Source: Hemicordylus capensis (Eukaryota; Chordata; Lepidosauria; Squamata; Cordylidae). From it: a DNA stretch of 64,000 nucleotides. Where the stretch lies: positions 12,616,482 through 12,680,481 of the forward strand of contig NC_069671.1 of the NCBI RefSeq assembly GCF_027244095.1. Direction: 5' to 3'. Positions 56,745-62,655 of the stretch are shown piece by piece (within the stretch, counting starts at the first letter, position 1; every line of letters starts with the position of its first letter). The position numbers and the translations under genes are program-made. The notes below the pieces were generated by a model. That model saw nothing but the letters and a program-made list of their open reading frames with translations. It had not been told where the DNA came from and made no database searches.

Positions 56745-57336
56745 CTTTTTAGATTGTGAGCTCTTTAGCAACAGGGAACCATCTTATTTATTTTTCTATA
56801 AACTTCTTGGGGAACCTTTGTGGCAATGGCCTGACTTGGTAGCTTCCTATACAGGATAAGCCAGGGGTTCTTAACCTGTGGCACTCCAGTTATGGATGAA
56901 TACAACTCCCATCACCCGCAGCCACAATAAAGTGTAGTTTAGGGGTGATGGGATTTGCCGTTCAGCAACATCTGGAGTGCCACAAGTTAGGAACCCCTGG
57001 GTTCCCCTATAAATGAACCTATGTCCCTCTACAACCTATGTAGGTGGCGTACAATCTTGAGAGGAAGTTTTAAGAGGCCGTCGCTGGGGGTGATGGGAGT
57101 TGTAGTCCCACCTGGGGACCCCAGCTCAGCAAACCCCGTTTGAGAGCGCCTCAGCTTGACCAGCCGCCTGGTACCCTCCCAACCAAGCCCTGCCCGCCTC
57201 TCCCGGCTCTGCCACTCACGTCTCTGAAGTGGGCCAGGCCGCGCTCGCCCAGAACGCTGAGGCACTCGTAGGCCGAGCCCGCCTGCAGGAAGAGCTGGGC
57301 CAGGCACATCGCCTCGCTGCGGAAGAAGGAGCCCAT
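32885..57336 (-). CDS. ATP6V0A2: ATP6V0A2 (V-ATPase V0 subunit a2), complete, 20 coding exons
   Basis: Subunit a2 of the V0 sector of the vacuolar H+-ATPase of Golgi and endosomes. It forms the proton half-channels against the c-ring; human loss causes autosomal recessive cutis laxa. The twenty exons join in frame from [20 protein letters not shown] to a TAG at 32885-32887, giving 846 residues against 856 in human. Residues 1 to about 400 are the cytosolic N-terminal domain (coiled-coil near 98-144); the rest is membrane-embedded. The catalytic Arg lies in [17 protein letters not shown] (about Arg747). The luminal loop near 490-515 is about ten residues shorter than human, explaining the length difference. 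All splice sites are GT-AG. Isoform a2 rather than a1 or a4 is supported by sequence and by its TCTN2/DNAH10 neighbours. Confidence 0.97.
33235..35590 (-). mobile_element. L2-type LINE, about 2.4 kb, decayed
   Basis: Antisense to nothing; same strand as ATP6V0A2, in its intron 19. Reverse-transcriptase matches include [49 protein letters not shown], and the C-terminal [18 protein letters not shown] then [17 protein letters not shown]. The catalytic YADD reads YADV (34314-34325) and the frame is broken in several places. Its 3' end ends in an A/T-rich tail near 33240. A MITE interrupts it at 33581-33716. Confidence 0.85.
33581..33716. mobile_element. hAT MITE, CAGTGTTCCCTCTAA termini, inside L2 LINE
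   Basis: A 136-bp near-palindrome with termini CAGTGTTCCCTCTAA and its complement. Flanks CTCTTAGG and TTCCTAGG agree at 6 of 8 bases. It splits the L2 LINE, so it is younger than that copy. Confidence 0.7.
35595..35732 (+). mobile_element. L2-type LINE 3' end, inverted next to the larger copy
   Basis: TGTAAACCGCCTAGAGACTT and GGTGGTATACAAATGTGTTAAA are the usual L2 tail of squamates. Confidence 0.75.
35800..35862. repeat. (AAC/AGC)n trinucleotide tract
   Basis: Mixed AAC and AGC triplets ending 15 bp inside ATP6V0A2 intron 19 from the exon 19 donor; (GTT)n on the transcript strand. Confidence 0.85.
35877..36048 (-). CDS. ATP6V0A2: ATP6V0A2 exon 19 (residues 757-813)
   Basis: Encodes [20 protein letters not shown], then the last helix and [18 protein letters not shown]. 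Donor TG|GTATGT, followed within about 15 bases by a (GTT)n tract on the transcript strand. Confidence 0.96.
36400..36725 (+). mobile_element. SINE with a 5S rRNA-like segment
   Basis: Head AGCTGGTCTTGTGGTAGC, then TAGCTAAGTAGGGTCCACCC and ATGAATGGGAGACTTG, close to the internal control region of 5S rRNA. The 3' half is AGCTAGATGGACCAAGGGTC with a TTCCTATG tail. ATP6V0A2 intron 18. Confidence 0.7.
36828..36945 (-). CDS. ATP6V0A2: ATP6V0A2 exon 18 (residues 718-756), essential Arg
   Basis: Encodes [20 protein letters not shown] then LWALSLAHA. The Arg before LWALSLAHA matches the proton-path Arg735 of yeast Vph1. Acceptor TTTAG, donor C|GTAAGT. Confidence 0.97.
37532..37648 (-). CDS. ATP6V0A2: ATP6V0A2 exon 17 (residues 679-717)
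   Basis: Encodes [20 protein letters not shown] then [19 protein letters not shown], the variable acidic cytosolic loop. Acceptor CCCAG, donor GAG|GTGAGT. Confidence 0.94.
37847..38348. mobile_element. Palindromic MITE, TACGGATGTGC termini (copy 3), hosting another MITE
   Basis: About 500 bp in ATP6V0A2 intron 16. Begins TACGGATGTGCCCGAACC and ends TTATCCCTA. Flanks CTCCCCTG and CTCACCTG agree at 7 of 8. A second MITE occupies 37885-38018. Confidence 0.65.
37885..38018. mobile_element. hAT MITE nested in another MITE, exact 8-bp duplication
   Basis: A 134-bp palindrome CAGGGGTGGGGAACC...GGTTCCCCACCCCTG. CCCTAGAG is duplicated at 37877-37884 and 38019-38026. Confidence 0.85.
38750..38960 (-). 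mobile_element. tRNA-derived SINE, antisense
   Basis: GAAGCTGCCTTATGCAGAG through GCAAAGCAGGTGGTCTACC and ACTGAGCTACGGCC (complement of the A box). ATP6V0A2 intron 16. Confidence 0.75.
39121..39240 (-). CDS. ATP6V0A2: ATP6V0A2 exon 16 (residues 639-678)
   Basis: Encodes [20 protein letters not shown] then [20 protein letters not shown], a membrane helix. Acceptor AACAG, donor AGA|GTATGT. Confidence 0.96.
39839..39970. mobile_element. hAT MITE, same family as 33581-33716
   Basis: Termini CACTGTTCCCTGTAATAGGG and complement, with the GACTACAACTCCCAGCAT core, in ATP6V0A2 intron 15. Confidence 0.65.
40202..40412 (-). CDS. ATP6V0A2: ATP6V0A2 exon 15 (residues 568-638)
   Basis: Encodes [35 protein letters not shown] and [17 protein letters not shown]. 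Donor CAG|GTTGGT. Confidence 0.97.
40595..40945 (+). mobile_element. tRNA-derived SINE hosting a MITE
   Basis: GTAGACTCAGTGGTAGAGCC (A box) and GGTTCAATCCCTGAC (B box); the body resumes after the MITE at 40738-40873. ATP6V0A2 intron 14. Confidence 0.75.
40738..40873. mobile_element. hAT MITE nested in a sense SINE
   Basis: Starts CAGGGCTGCTCAACTTC, ends GAAGCTGAACAGCCCTG. Flanks ATGTGGAC/AGATAGAC agree at 5 of 8. The SINE body continues on both sides. Confidence 0.75.
41230..41348 (-). CDS. ATP6V0A2: ATP6V0A2 exon 14 (residues 529-567)
   Basis: Encodes [20 protein letters not shown] then [19 protein letters not shown], a membrane helix. Acceptor TGCAG, donor TT|GTAAGT. Confidence 0.96.
42085..42402 (+). 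mobile_element. L2-type LINE 3' end
   Basis: GCCTTCTCTGTAGCTGCTCC and GGAATGCACTCCC coding end, then a GAGCTGCCTAGACCCATC tail and A-rich end. ATP6V0A2 intron 13. Confidence 0.7.
42500..42590 (-). CDS. ATP6V0A2: ATP6V0A2 exon 13 (residues 498-528)
   Basis: Encodes [20 protein letters not shown] then [10 protein letters not shown]. The acceptor is CTAG at 42591-42594; a later CAG eight bases in would break the frame. Donor CCG|GTTAGT. Confidence 0.93.
42690..43056 (+). mobile_element. CR1-type LINE 3' end
   Basis: Reads KYFFTQ...LWNSLPKET then TTGGACTAGATAGGCC and ends at GCAGGGCCGTTCTTATGT, the standard squamate CR1 end. ATP6V0A2 intron 12. Confidence 0.75.
43525..44605. mobile_element. Non-autonomous hAT-type element abutting ATP6V0A2 exon 12 donor
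   Basis: Left end CAGTATTCCTTCTAA and right end (reverse) CACCCTTCCCTCTAA match the CAGTGTTCCCTCTAA termini seen at 33581. Flanks GAGCTGCT (43517-43524) and GAGCCACT (44606-44613) agree at 6 of 8 bases, as expected of an aged hAT 8-bp duplication. The interior is AT-rich on the left and GC-rich on the right, with a (GT)n run (44549-44573) and no transposase. Confidence 0.65.
44549..44573. repeat. (GT)n microsatellite
   Basis: Thirteen GT units inside the hAT-type element next to exon 12. Confidence 0.95.
44617..44768 (-). CDS. ATP6V0A2: ATP6V0A2 exon 12 (residues 448-497)
   Basis: Encodes [20 protein letters not shown] then [20 protein letters not shown]. The donor CG|GTGAGT sits at the very edge of a hAT-type insertion: intron positions +4 to +11 coincide with the element's right target-site duplication. 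Confidence 0.95.
44946..45376. mobile_element. Unclassified element with about 42-bp terminal inverted repeats
   Basis: Arms at 44948-44989 and 45333-45374 match in inverse orientation with two mismatches and share GTTGTCAGTCATGAGAAATG. The roughly 340-bp middle is unrelated. An upstream splice-donor-like CAGGTTGCTTACCTGTAACT overlaps its left edge. ATP6V0A2 intron 11. Confidence 0.55.
45380..45840 (+). mobile_element. tRNA-derived SINE hosting a palindromic MITE
   Basis: GCTCAAATCCCCATTCAGCC and GTTGTTGGGGAAACTGGGG left of the MITE; CTGAGCTCCTTGAAGAAAGG right of it. ATP6V0A2 intron 11. Confidence 0.7.
45527..45781. mobile_element. Palindromic MITE, TAGAGATGTGC termini (copy 4), AT-rich, nested in SINE
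   Basis: A 255-bp element whose interior is an AT-rich inverted repeat of GAATTCAAAT/ATCGATTTGAAT units. AACTGGGG is duplicated exactly (45519-45526, 45782-45789) and SINE sequence flanks both sides. Confidence 0.8.
46015..46154 (-). CDS. ATP6V0A2: ATP6V0A2 exon 11 (residues 401-447)
   Basis: Encodes the first membrane segment, [20 protein letters not shown], then [20 protein letters not shown]. Acceptor CGCAG, donor GAG|GTAAGG. Confidence 0.97.
46410..46560 (-). CDS. ATP6V0A2: ATP6V0A2 exon 10 (residues 351-400)
   Basis: Encodes [20 protein letters not shown] then [20 protein letters not shown], the hinge into the membrane domain. Donor G|GTGGGT. Confidence 0.97.
46650..46900 (-). mobile_element. 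CR1-type LINE fragment, antisense
   Basis: CTTGTTTCTCACAACGGCC then AATCAGATGCCTGCAGG and CAGCAGCTGGTATCTA follow the antisense CR1 order. ATP6V0A2 intron 9. Confidence 0.55.
47287..47499 (-). CDS. ATP6V0A2: ATP6V0A2 exon 9 (residues 280-350)
   Basis: Encodes [20 protein letters not shown] and [20 protein letters not shown]. Acceptor TTAAG, donor TCT|GTGAGT. Confidence 0.97.
48063..48156 (-). CDS. ATP6V0A2: ATP6V0A2 exon 8 (residues 248-279)
   Basis: Encodes [20 protein letters not shown] then [11 protein letters not shown]. Donor ATT|GTGAGT. Confidence 0.95.
48447..48529 (-). CDS. ATP6V0A2: ATP6V0A2 exon 7 (residues 221-247)
   Basis: Encodes [20 protein letters not shown] then KVKKICD. 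Acceptor TTCAG, donor TG|GTAAGA. Too short for a long open frame; found by translation. Confidence 0.95.
48965..49162 (+). mobile_element. SINE with 5S-like head, internally deleted
   Basis: Starts AGCTGGTCTTGTAGTAGCAA and lacks the 5S-like block; ends AGTATATGGCAACTTCCTATG. ATP6V0A2 intron 6. Confidence 0.65.
49295..49421 (-). CDS. ATP6V0A2: ATP6V0A2 exon 6 (residues 178-220)
   Basis: Encodes [20 protein letters not shown] and [20 protein letters not shown]. Acceptor TGTAG, donor ACA|GTGAGT. Confidence 0.96.
49519..49619 (-). CDS. ATP6V0A2: ATP6V0A2 exon 5 (residues 145-177)
   Basis: Encodes [20 protein letters not shown] then [14 protein letters not shown] second in-frame AG 18 bases inside the exon (after TTACAG) could give a six-residue shorter form. 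Donor GG|GTAGGC. Confidence 0.9.
50498..50635 (-). CDS. ATP6V0A2: ATP6V0A2 exon 4 (residues 99-144)
   Basis: Encodes [20 protein letters not shown] then [20 protein letters not shown], a coiled-coil nearly identical to human. Donor GAG|GTACAG. A (CA)n tract lies about 40 bp upstream of the acceptor. Confidence 0.97.
50676..50727. repeat. (TG)n microsatellite
   Basis: About 26 dinucleotide units; (CA)n on the transcript strand, ending 41 bp before the ATP6V0A2 exon 4 acceptor. Confidence 0.95.
50830..51120. mobile_element. Two SINE fragments in opposite orientation
   Basis: Sense piece ACTCACTGGGTGACTCTGAAC followed by antisense piece ending AACCACTAAACCTCACTGG. ATP6V0A2 intron 3. Confidence 0.5.
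51301..51398 (-). CDS. ATP6V0A2: ATP6V0A2 exon 3 (residues 66-98)
   Basis: Encodes [20 protein letters not shown] then [13 protein letters not shown]. Acceptor TCCAG, donor CAG|GTAACT. A (TTTCCCC)n tract on the transcript strand lies about 80 bp upstream of the acceptor. Confidence 0.95.
51475..51556. repeat. (GGGGAAA)n tandem repeat
   Basis: About eleven heptamer units. On the transcript strand this is (TTTCCCC)n about 80 bp upstream of the ATP6V0A2 exon 3 acceptor. Confidence 0.9.
51557..53482. other. ATP6V0A2 intron 2 apart from repeats, nothing recognised
   Basis: Outside the heptamer repeat and the SINE at 52005, no coding match was found. Confidence 0.4.
52005..52205 (+). mobile_element. 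tRNA-derived SINE
   Basis: TGGATTAGCATCAGGGAGAGG head, CACAGGGTTGTTGTGTGGC, then CTCCTTGGAGGGAGGAGGG end. ATP6V0A2 intron 2. Confidence 0.6.
53483..53561 (-). CDS. ATP6V0A2: ATP6V0A2 exon 2 (residues 40-65)
   Basis: Encodes [20 protein letters not shown] then EMERIL. Acceptor TCTAG, donor G|GTAAGC. Confidence 0.96.
53631..53744. mobile_element. hAT-type MITE remnant
   Basis: GGGGCTTCCCAAACTTG to GGTGAGGAACTCCTA with the GGGAGTTGTAGTCCAATA core. ATP6V0A2 intron 1. Confidence 0.55.
53990..54640 (-). mobile_element. L2-type LINE 3' part, antisense
   Basis: Shares long stretches with the 33.2-35.6 kb copy (TGCTGCATTTTGAAC, CAAAGGCAGCCCC, TTGCAGTAGTCAAGCC). ATP6V0A2 intron 1. Confidence 0.75.
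54757..54884. mobile_element. MITE remnant with GGCCTACAATTCCCATC core
   Basis: Palindromic pair GGCCTACAATTCCC and GGGAACTGTAGGCC, ending CAGTTGGACACCCCTGCAC. ATP6V0A2 intron 1. Confidence 0.55.
54885..55764. other. Part of ATP6V0A2 intron 1, nothing recognised
   Basis: Unique-looking DNA. A tandem duplication of AAGCAAGCAATCTGATAA (near 55218-55250) is the only pattern. Confidence 0.4.
55765..56092 (+). mobile_element. SINE with a 5S rRNA-like segment
   Basis: GGTCTTGTGGCAGTGAGC, then TGCTAAACAGGGTTCGCC and TTTGGATAGGTGACTAC (5S-like), ending AGGCAGCTTCCCATG. ATP6V0A2 intron 1. Confidence 0.65.
56320..56465 (-). mobile_element. tRNA-derived SINE, antisense, short
   Basis: ATTGAACCTGGGACTTTCTG and GCTTTTCCACTGAGCTAATC are the complement of B and A boxes. 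ATP6V0A2 intron 1. Confidence 0.65.
56706..56742. repeat. (CA)n microsatellite
   Basis: Preceded by a (TC)n run. ATP6V0A2 intron 1. Confidence 0.95.
56872..56999. mobile_element. hAT-type MITE, CAGGGGTTCTTAACC termini
   Basis: CAGGGGTTCTTAACCTGTGG and its complement at the far end (TTAGGAACCCCTG). ATP6V0A2 intron 1. Confidence 0.7.
57220..57336 (-). CDS. ATP6V0A2: ATP6V0A2 exon 1 (residues 1-39)
   Basis: Encodes [20 protein letters not shown] and [19 protein letters not shown] (human [20 protein letters not shown]). Donor GAC|GTGAGT. Sits in a CpG island. Confidence 0.97.
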
Positions 57337-57660
57337 GGCCGGCAGCCGAGCCCAGGCAGGAAGAAATGGTGATGGGGTGGGTGGGTAGCACCAGCGGCGG
57401 TCACCGCTCTCCTCGCCGCCTCCGCCTCGTCGTGCTGCCGCTGCTGTCACTGCTCTCGACCCGGGGACTGGCGGGCTCCCTCCTGCCCGGGGCCATGGAG
57501 GGACCAAGGATGGATGCCGCCGCCGAGTACAGCCACTTCCGGCTTCTTCTGAGAAGCAGCTGCGACTCCGAGCACCATGGCGACAGGAAAAAGGCTAGAG
57601 CGGTAGACGGCTTGCGCTTCCGGTCACAGAGCTATCCGGAAATGCCGATCATGACGACGG
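57337..57660 (-). promoter_or_regulatory. ATP6V0A2: ATP6V0A2 promoter / 5' UTR, CpG island
   Basis: CpG-rich TATA-less DNA upstream of the ATG. ETS-type CTTCCGG / CCGGAA motifs occur near 57536, 57614 and 57635, with a TGACG half-CRE near 57652. Typical of a broadly expressed gene. The 214-codon plus-strand open frame here is antisense to it. Confidence 0.65.
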
Positions 57661-57727
57661 GGCGAGCGGGCCTCTCTCTTTTCCTGCCCGTCCATGATGC
57701 GACTCTATGGTCGGGCGAAAGTTTAAA

Positions 57728-57752
57728 ACAAACAAACAAACAAACAAACAAA
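57728..57752. repeat. (CAAA)n microsatellite
   Basis: About six units just upstream of the ATP6V0A2 CpG island. Confidence 0.9.
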
Positions 57753-58546
57753 ACCCTTCAGCGGCCAGGCCGAACGACGTGTCCCGCGGTTTTCTCCTTC
57801 TCCACCACAAAACTCACGTTCAGCAGTCTGTCACAGAAGCACTGGATCTTTTCATTCCTTTTGAACAACACTAATGAAAGGCATTCTCTCATACCGGAGA
57901 TAGGGTTGTGTTCAGAGAACATTGGTCCTACAATTAAAACTCACCAAAGCTTGAAATCCTGCCACAATCATAGCTGCGGAGGAAATTTGGGGCTGCTACT
58001 ATATTTTTAACCTTCAAAAGGTTCGACAAGGGTGCATTACCCATTGAAGCAAATGTGAGTCAAAACCTCTTTTGTTGTCCTGAGCCCTAGTGAAGAAGCT
58101 TCCACTATAGTGAAGTCAAAAGAATCACATAAGTGCATGGTCTGCACCTACGGATCAAGGGAAGGTACACAGGAAACAGAACCTGCTTGGAATGAGGAGG
58201 GGGGCCATCCCAGGGATGCCCAGCATGCTACATTGCTTTATTGTTTGCTGCTTTAATTGAAGAGGTATAGAAACACTTCACAAGTAGCATCAATGAGACA
58301 ATAATAGACACTTTGGTTTCCATTTTTGAGCTGCTTTTATTTTTTAATTGTTCATTTTACAATTTGCACTCCTTTCTTTGAGCAAGGGACAATCAAGTCA
58401 GTTTACAAATTCAGAATAAGAGAAACAAATTCAAAGATGACAAACTGGGGGGTAAGTGGGTGGGAGAATAAACACAACACTTAAGCACCATAAGAGATCC
58501 AGCCACAGCAGTAGCAATTTATTGAGAGCAGATTAAAAGCATGCTG

Positions 58547-58597
<51 letters not shown>

Positions 58598-59094
58598 CAT
58601 ATATTGCTTAGTTTTACAGGGTTTAGATCATGTCAGCCAGCAACAAGATTTGCTGCTTGTAAGATTTCTTCCAAGGTCTTCTCAATGAATCTTTAGACAA
58701 CGTTACTATAAAGCTCTTTTTACCTTTAGCACTTCTGAAGACTATCAGCTGATCCAGGTGTCGTCAGTTAAGTAGCTCCAAGATTGCTTTACTTCAAATA
58801 AACTGAAGAAGCACTCACTTCTAAGGTGCTAGGATGCTGGAATATAAACAAACCTTCTTTTTAAAAGGCACTTTATAGTATACATCTTATGCAAGTAAGG
58901 CATAAGCAAGATACCCTATGACCAAGATTAAAATGTTTGCTCCAAATTGTAGACCCCAAAGGAAACCAAGGATCCAACTGGGGAGGGAAAGGAGCAAGAT
59001 TTCAATGTATCCTCAGGCAATGCCAGAGCACTTGACTGTTCACAGAGCCCCTGGAGTAAGGCTGAGGTAAAACAGATGCTGAATCCAAGACTGG
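57753..59094. other. Spacer upstream of ATP6V0A2, no gene
   Basis: Contains the (CA)n run at 58549; otherwise AT-rich DNA with no coding match. Confidence 0.4.
58549..58594. repeat. (CA)n microsatellite
   Basis: About 23 units in the spacer upstream of ATP6V0A2. Confidence 0.95.
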
Positions 59095-59275
59095 TCCCCC
59101 CCCCCCCAATTCTTTGATGTTAGAAATGGTGTGAGTTTGTGGTGTCATCTAAAATTCAAGCATTATCTCCTTTCGAGTAAATACAGATATAGCCTATTCT
59201 TAAACTCTAATTTTAAGGCTGTCTTAAATTCAGATATGACTTCTATTCAGGTAAATACAATAATATGCAAAGTCA
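59095..59275. mobile_element. Repeat with GAATTTAAGA/GTAAATAC units (copy 3)
   Basis: Contains CTTAAATTCAGA...TCTATTCAGGTAAATAC, the complement pattern of the units at 22470 and 23932. Related pieces flank the L2 at 53873-53960 and 54642-54706. Confidence 0.4.
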
Positions 59276-59839
59276 GGACTAATTTTGAGCCGCAGTAATG
59301 ATGACTGTTATTCGTCTGTCAATCAAACAAGATGATGCTATTGTCAAAACAGTCTACTCTTGAGATTCTTGGGAGAACAAAGGGATGTGGCAGAGAAAGC
59401 CTCAAATCCTTAAGGTCAAAGTGTTCACCTTCTTTAGACATTCCCAAATAGGTGCAGATCAACATCTCTTGAAAAATTTCACAAATATATAGCTTTTCTT
59501 CCCCATCAGCTACTGACTTACCTGTTTAACGAATTAGCAGCCAAATCCAACATGCCCTATGAAACGCTTTCCTTCAGTGGCATTATAATGTATGCATTAA
59601 CAGAACCACCCCCAAAGGCAAATACGTAACCAGTGGGGCCCACTGCAGTCACAAGCCAGCCTATTCCTTAAAAAGCAGCTGTACCTGTTGGATTTATGTC
59701 ATTACCCTGCCGTTAAAGGAGGACTGTGTGGAGCCACAGGCAATTGCCTAGTTGCCTTTGTTCTGCTTCTCCTCCATACAGCAAGTTGAAGGATGGGGGT
59801 AAGAGCTCTACCTAAGGGATTTCTGCCTGTCGTGCAACT

Positions 59840-60270
59840 CAGTGCCCAGAAGCCCTGCCTGGGAAGGAGAGGAAGAGGAGAGGAGAGGAGTCCATCTTAA
59901 GGAACCGGCAACGCGGCAAAACTTGAAGCCATCGCCTACACGCTGTGGCTTCCATTCTTCAAAGCACCCTAGTCCACCCTGCCAAAGCGCCTACTTGGTC
60001 CGTCCGAGCGGACTCACTCCAGCAATATCTACACTGGGTGAAGCCACTTACGAACTGCCTTAGGGGACGTTCCGAGGGTCAGAGAGGAGACTCTGACGAG
60101 GGCCTGATGGGAACGAGGGAAGCAAGCGTTCCATTGGTCAATACCAAGCTAGAGGTCCCGCGATGGGCGGGGAAATATGACTGATGGGCCAACCAGCCTA
60201 TGACAAGTAAGGCATGCTGGGCGGGGAAAGAGCGGTTGCTTGGCGCTCCCCATAGGCCCGTTTAGCTGCC
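59840..60270. promoter_or_regulatory. Unassigned CpG-rich promoter-like segment
   Basis: CpG-rich DNA between TCTN2 and ATP6V0A2 with a CCAAT/ATTGG box (60133-60137), GGGCGGGG-type boxes, and AAGGCATGCTGGGCGGG (60209-60225), which resembles a ZNF143/THAP11 site. No coding exon joins it. It may be an upstream ATP6V0A2 promoter, a promoter of an unseen noncoding RNA, or an old promoter remnant. Confidence 0.45.
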
Positions 60271-60404
60271 ACCCACCAGTCTCCTAGGAGTCAAAACTAA
60301 CTAAATAACCTTGTAAAGAACCTAGGAAGACAGAATGGAGCACGTTTCCAGCCCAGGCCGTTTAAAACCAGTGTAGTGTAGGCCAGAGTGCTGGACCTGA
60401 GTTT

Positions 60405-60790
60405 ATAATTTTTACATTTAGATCCCGCTCTTCCTCCAAGGAGCCCTGAGCGATGCACTACATACTTGAATTTCTCTTTCACAACAACCCTGTGAAGTAG
60501 GTTAGGCTGAGAGAGAAGTGACTGGCCCAGAGTCACCCAGCTAGTTTCATGGCTGAATGGGGATTTGAACTCGGGTCTCCCCGGTCCTAGTCCAGCACTC
60601 TAACCATTACACCACGCTGGCTCAGAGTTGAAATCCCCATTCAGCCATGGAACTTACTGGCTGACTCCGGGCCAGTCACTTAACTCTCAGCCCATCCTAC
60701 CTCACAGGGTTGTTGTGAGGATAAAAAAATAACCATGTTACACCGTTCTAGGCTCCGTGGGAGAAGAGTAGAATATAAATGTAGAAATAA
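60405..60790. mobile_element. Head-to-head pair of tRNA-derived SINEs
   Basis: An antisense copy (60405-60622, ending CACCACGCTGGCTC) runs straight into a sense copy lacking its head (60623-60790, TTGAAATCCCCATTCAGCC to AATAAATAAAT). The arms can pair into a long hairpin. Confidence 0.7.
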
Positions 60791-61289
60791 ATAAATCAGT
60801 CTAGTTTATTTAAGTAGATATAAAAAGCAGAACAGTCCACAGGCAAAACAAGGCAAAATGGTTAAAACGCACCAGCCAAGGTGCCTTTGTTCCTGTCTGG
60901 TGTTAGACAGGCGGCTCAGTCAATTTTAGGTCTTAAGTTGCAGTTCAGAAGTGCAACTTAACTTCTGCAACTGTTGCAGAAGTGCAACAGGTGAAGTCTG
61001 CACGCTCCTAGGAGCCATGCAGCATGGGATCAGCTAACAAGCTAAACGAACACAAAAGTAACATTATGGAAGCAGTAACCTCAAGAGTTCACTTAAAAGC
61101 TGGCTGTTTCCTTTATAAGGAAAGAATTGAGGGAAGTTTCGATATGAAACTTGATTGAGTTTCTAGGCTGAACAAAGGCCCATTTCATTACAACCAGGTA
61201 GGGGTTTGTTTATTTGAAATAGGCTACCAGAAGCCAGCAGGGAATTAATTCATTAGTAGAGCAATTTGTGGGTTGGGAGCTTAATTCCC

Positions 61290-61560
61290 ACAGAATAGGG
61301 AAAAACCTATAGCTTCTCTTCTGTATGCCGATGATGTTGCAATTTGTTGAGATCACAGATAGGCCTTGAGTTCTGGTCCACTGGAGTGCTGCAAATGAGC
61401 TTGAAAGTAATTATTAAAAAATGATGGGACTGGGATTTGCTAAATGCCCAAAATTACACAGATGGACAATTAACAGGCAGAACAAGTGAAAAGCTTCAAA
61501 TTCTTAGGAGTGGTTTTTCACTCCTTGGAGTCTCCTAGCGTGCCTCGGATACAAGGCACA
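61290..61560 (+). mobile_element. Decayed LINE reverse-transcriptase fragment
   Basis: SLLYADDVAI at about 61312-61344 carries the YADD motif, and KSFKFLGVVFH near 61490-61522 the following RT block. In-frame stops lie between. Resembles the Dong/R4 or related non-LTR group; family uncertain. Confidence 0.6.
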
Positions 61561-61784
61561 CAGCGAAGAGCAGGATGGGATACAGGCAGTGCAGGCACAG
61601 CAGGAGCAGGTGGTAGACAGATGGGCTCAATCAACTTGGGGGTGATTTAAGCAGTCTGTTGGACGGGAGCTGAGGCCCTGTCCCATGGCCCCAAAGTATC
61701 ATAGGAATTCCGGGCGGCGGGGGGTGATATTGACAAAATTCAGGTGGAATTTATCCCACTTGGTGGTTGGTTGGTTAAATCCCC

Positions 61785-61865
61785 ATACCTCACAGGGTTG
61801 TTGTGAGGATAAAATAGGGAGAACCATGTACACCATAGTGAGCTTGTTAGAGGAAGAAATATGGC
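61785..61865 (+). mobile_element. SINE 3' fragment
   Basis: CCTCACAGGGTTGTTGTGAGG then GGGAGAACCATGTACACC. Confidence 0.55.
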
Positions 61866-62396
61866 AAATAAGGGGAAAGGAATCTCAATACTAAACTCTC
61901 CTTCCCCTTTTTATGGTTGGTCAGAACTATAATGGCAAGAGCCAAGAACTGGGAATGTTAAAGAGAGTAATTGTTTGAATGCAGTTCTCTCACACTGGGC
62001 AGCTTGACTGATCCGCAGTGAGCTGAGCTGTGTCTCCTTCAGCATAGGATTGCAGTCATATTGCGACGGGGGAAATGCTGCAAACCCAGTGGCAACCATT
62101 TCATGGAAGGCCCTTGTTAGGAACCTTATAGACTAAGGGAGCTTGGTCTGGCTGGTGCAATGCGAGAAGCTAACTTGAAAAATATTGGCAGTTTCTAAAT
62201 GGCAAGTTACTCGATAGGGTGTCATTGGTTGAAGGTCTGAGACACAGACGGCCTCCTGAATAGAACATCTGCTGTTTCTTTCTTGGCTACCAGAGAAGAC
62301 ACCTCTTTGAAATCAAATCTGAGGCTGTGTCAGGAATGAAATGGCTCATTTCATCTTTACACCAACCATCCACCAATATTTTTCTACATACACATT

Positions 62397-62402
62397 TTTA
62401 TT
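62397..62402 (-). terminator. TCTN2: Probable TCTN2 polyadenylation signal
   Basis: Minus-strand AATAAA 138 bp after the stop codon; the first clear hexamer downstream of the terminal exon. Confidence 0.5.
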
Positions 62403-62539
62403 TTGCCATTTTTTGCCCTTATAAAAAATATACATTTTAAAAAGTCTTCTCTTTCATTACAAATTTTACAAAAGTACCAATTATGAAACACAGTTTAAAA
62501 AAACATTGTTAAAATGGCTCCCTTTACATATAAACAGGT

Positions 62540-62655
62540 TCATGTTTTACTCCACATTTTAGAGATTCTTCTCCAAGGATCACTTAGCACCACCGCAATT
62601 AGGATGAAAAATGCCAATATCAAGCCTTTGGCAAGCGAGTGGGCGTATGGTTCCC
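62540..62655 (-). CDS. TCTN2: TCTN2 terminal coding exon with membrane anchor
   Basis: Encodes the hydrophobic segment [13 protein letters not shown] and the cytosolic tail [14 protein letters not shown] before TGA. Acceptor TTTCAG. Confidence 0.93.

Noticed and set aside
57366-58010. 214-codon plus-strand open frame
   Set aside because: Antisense to the ATP6V0A2 first exon and CpG island; repetitive later part (KQTNKQTNK) comes from a microsatellite.
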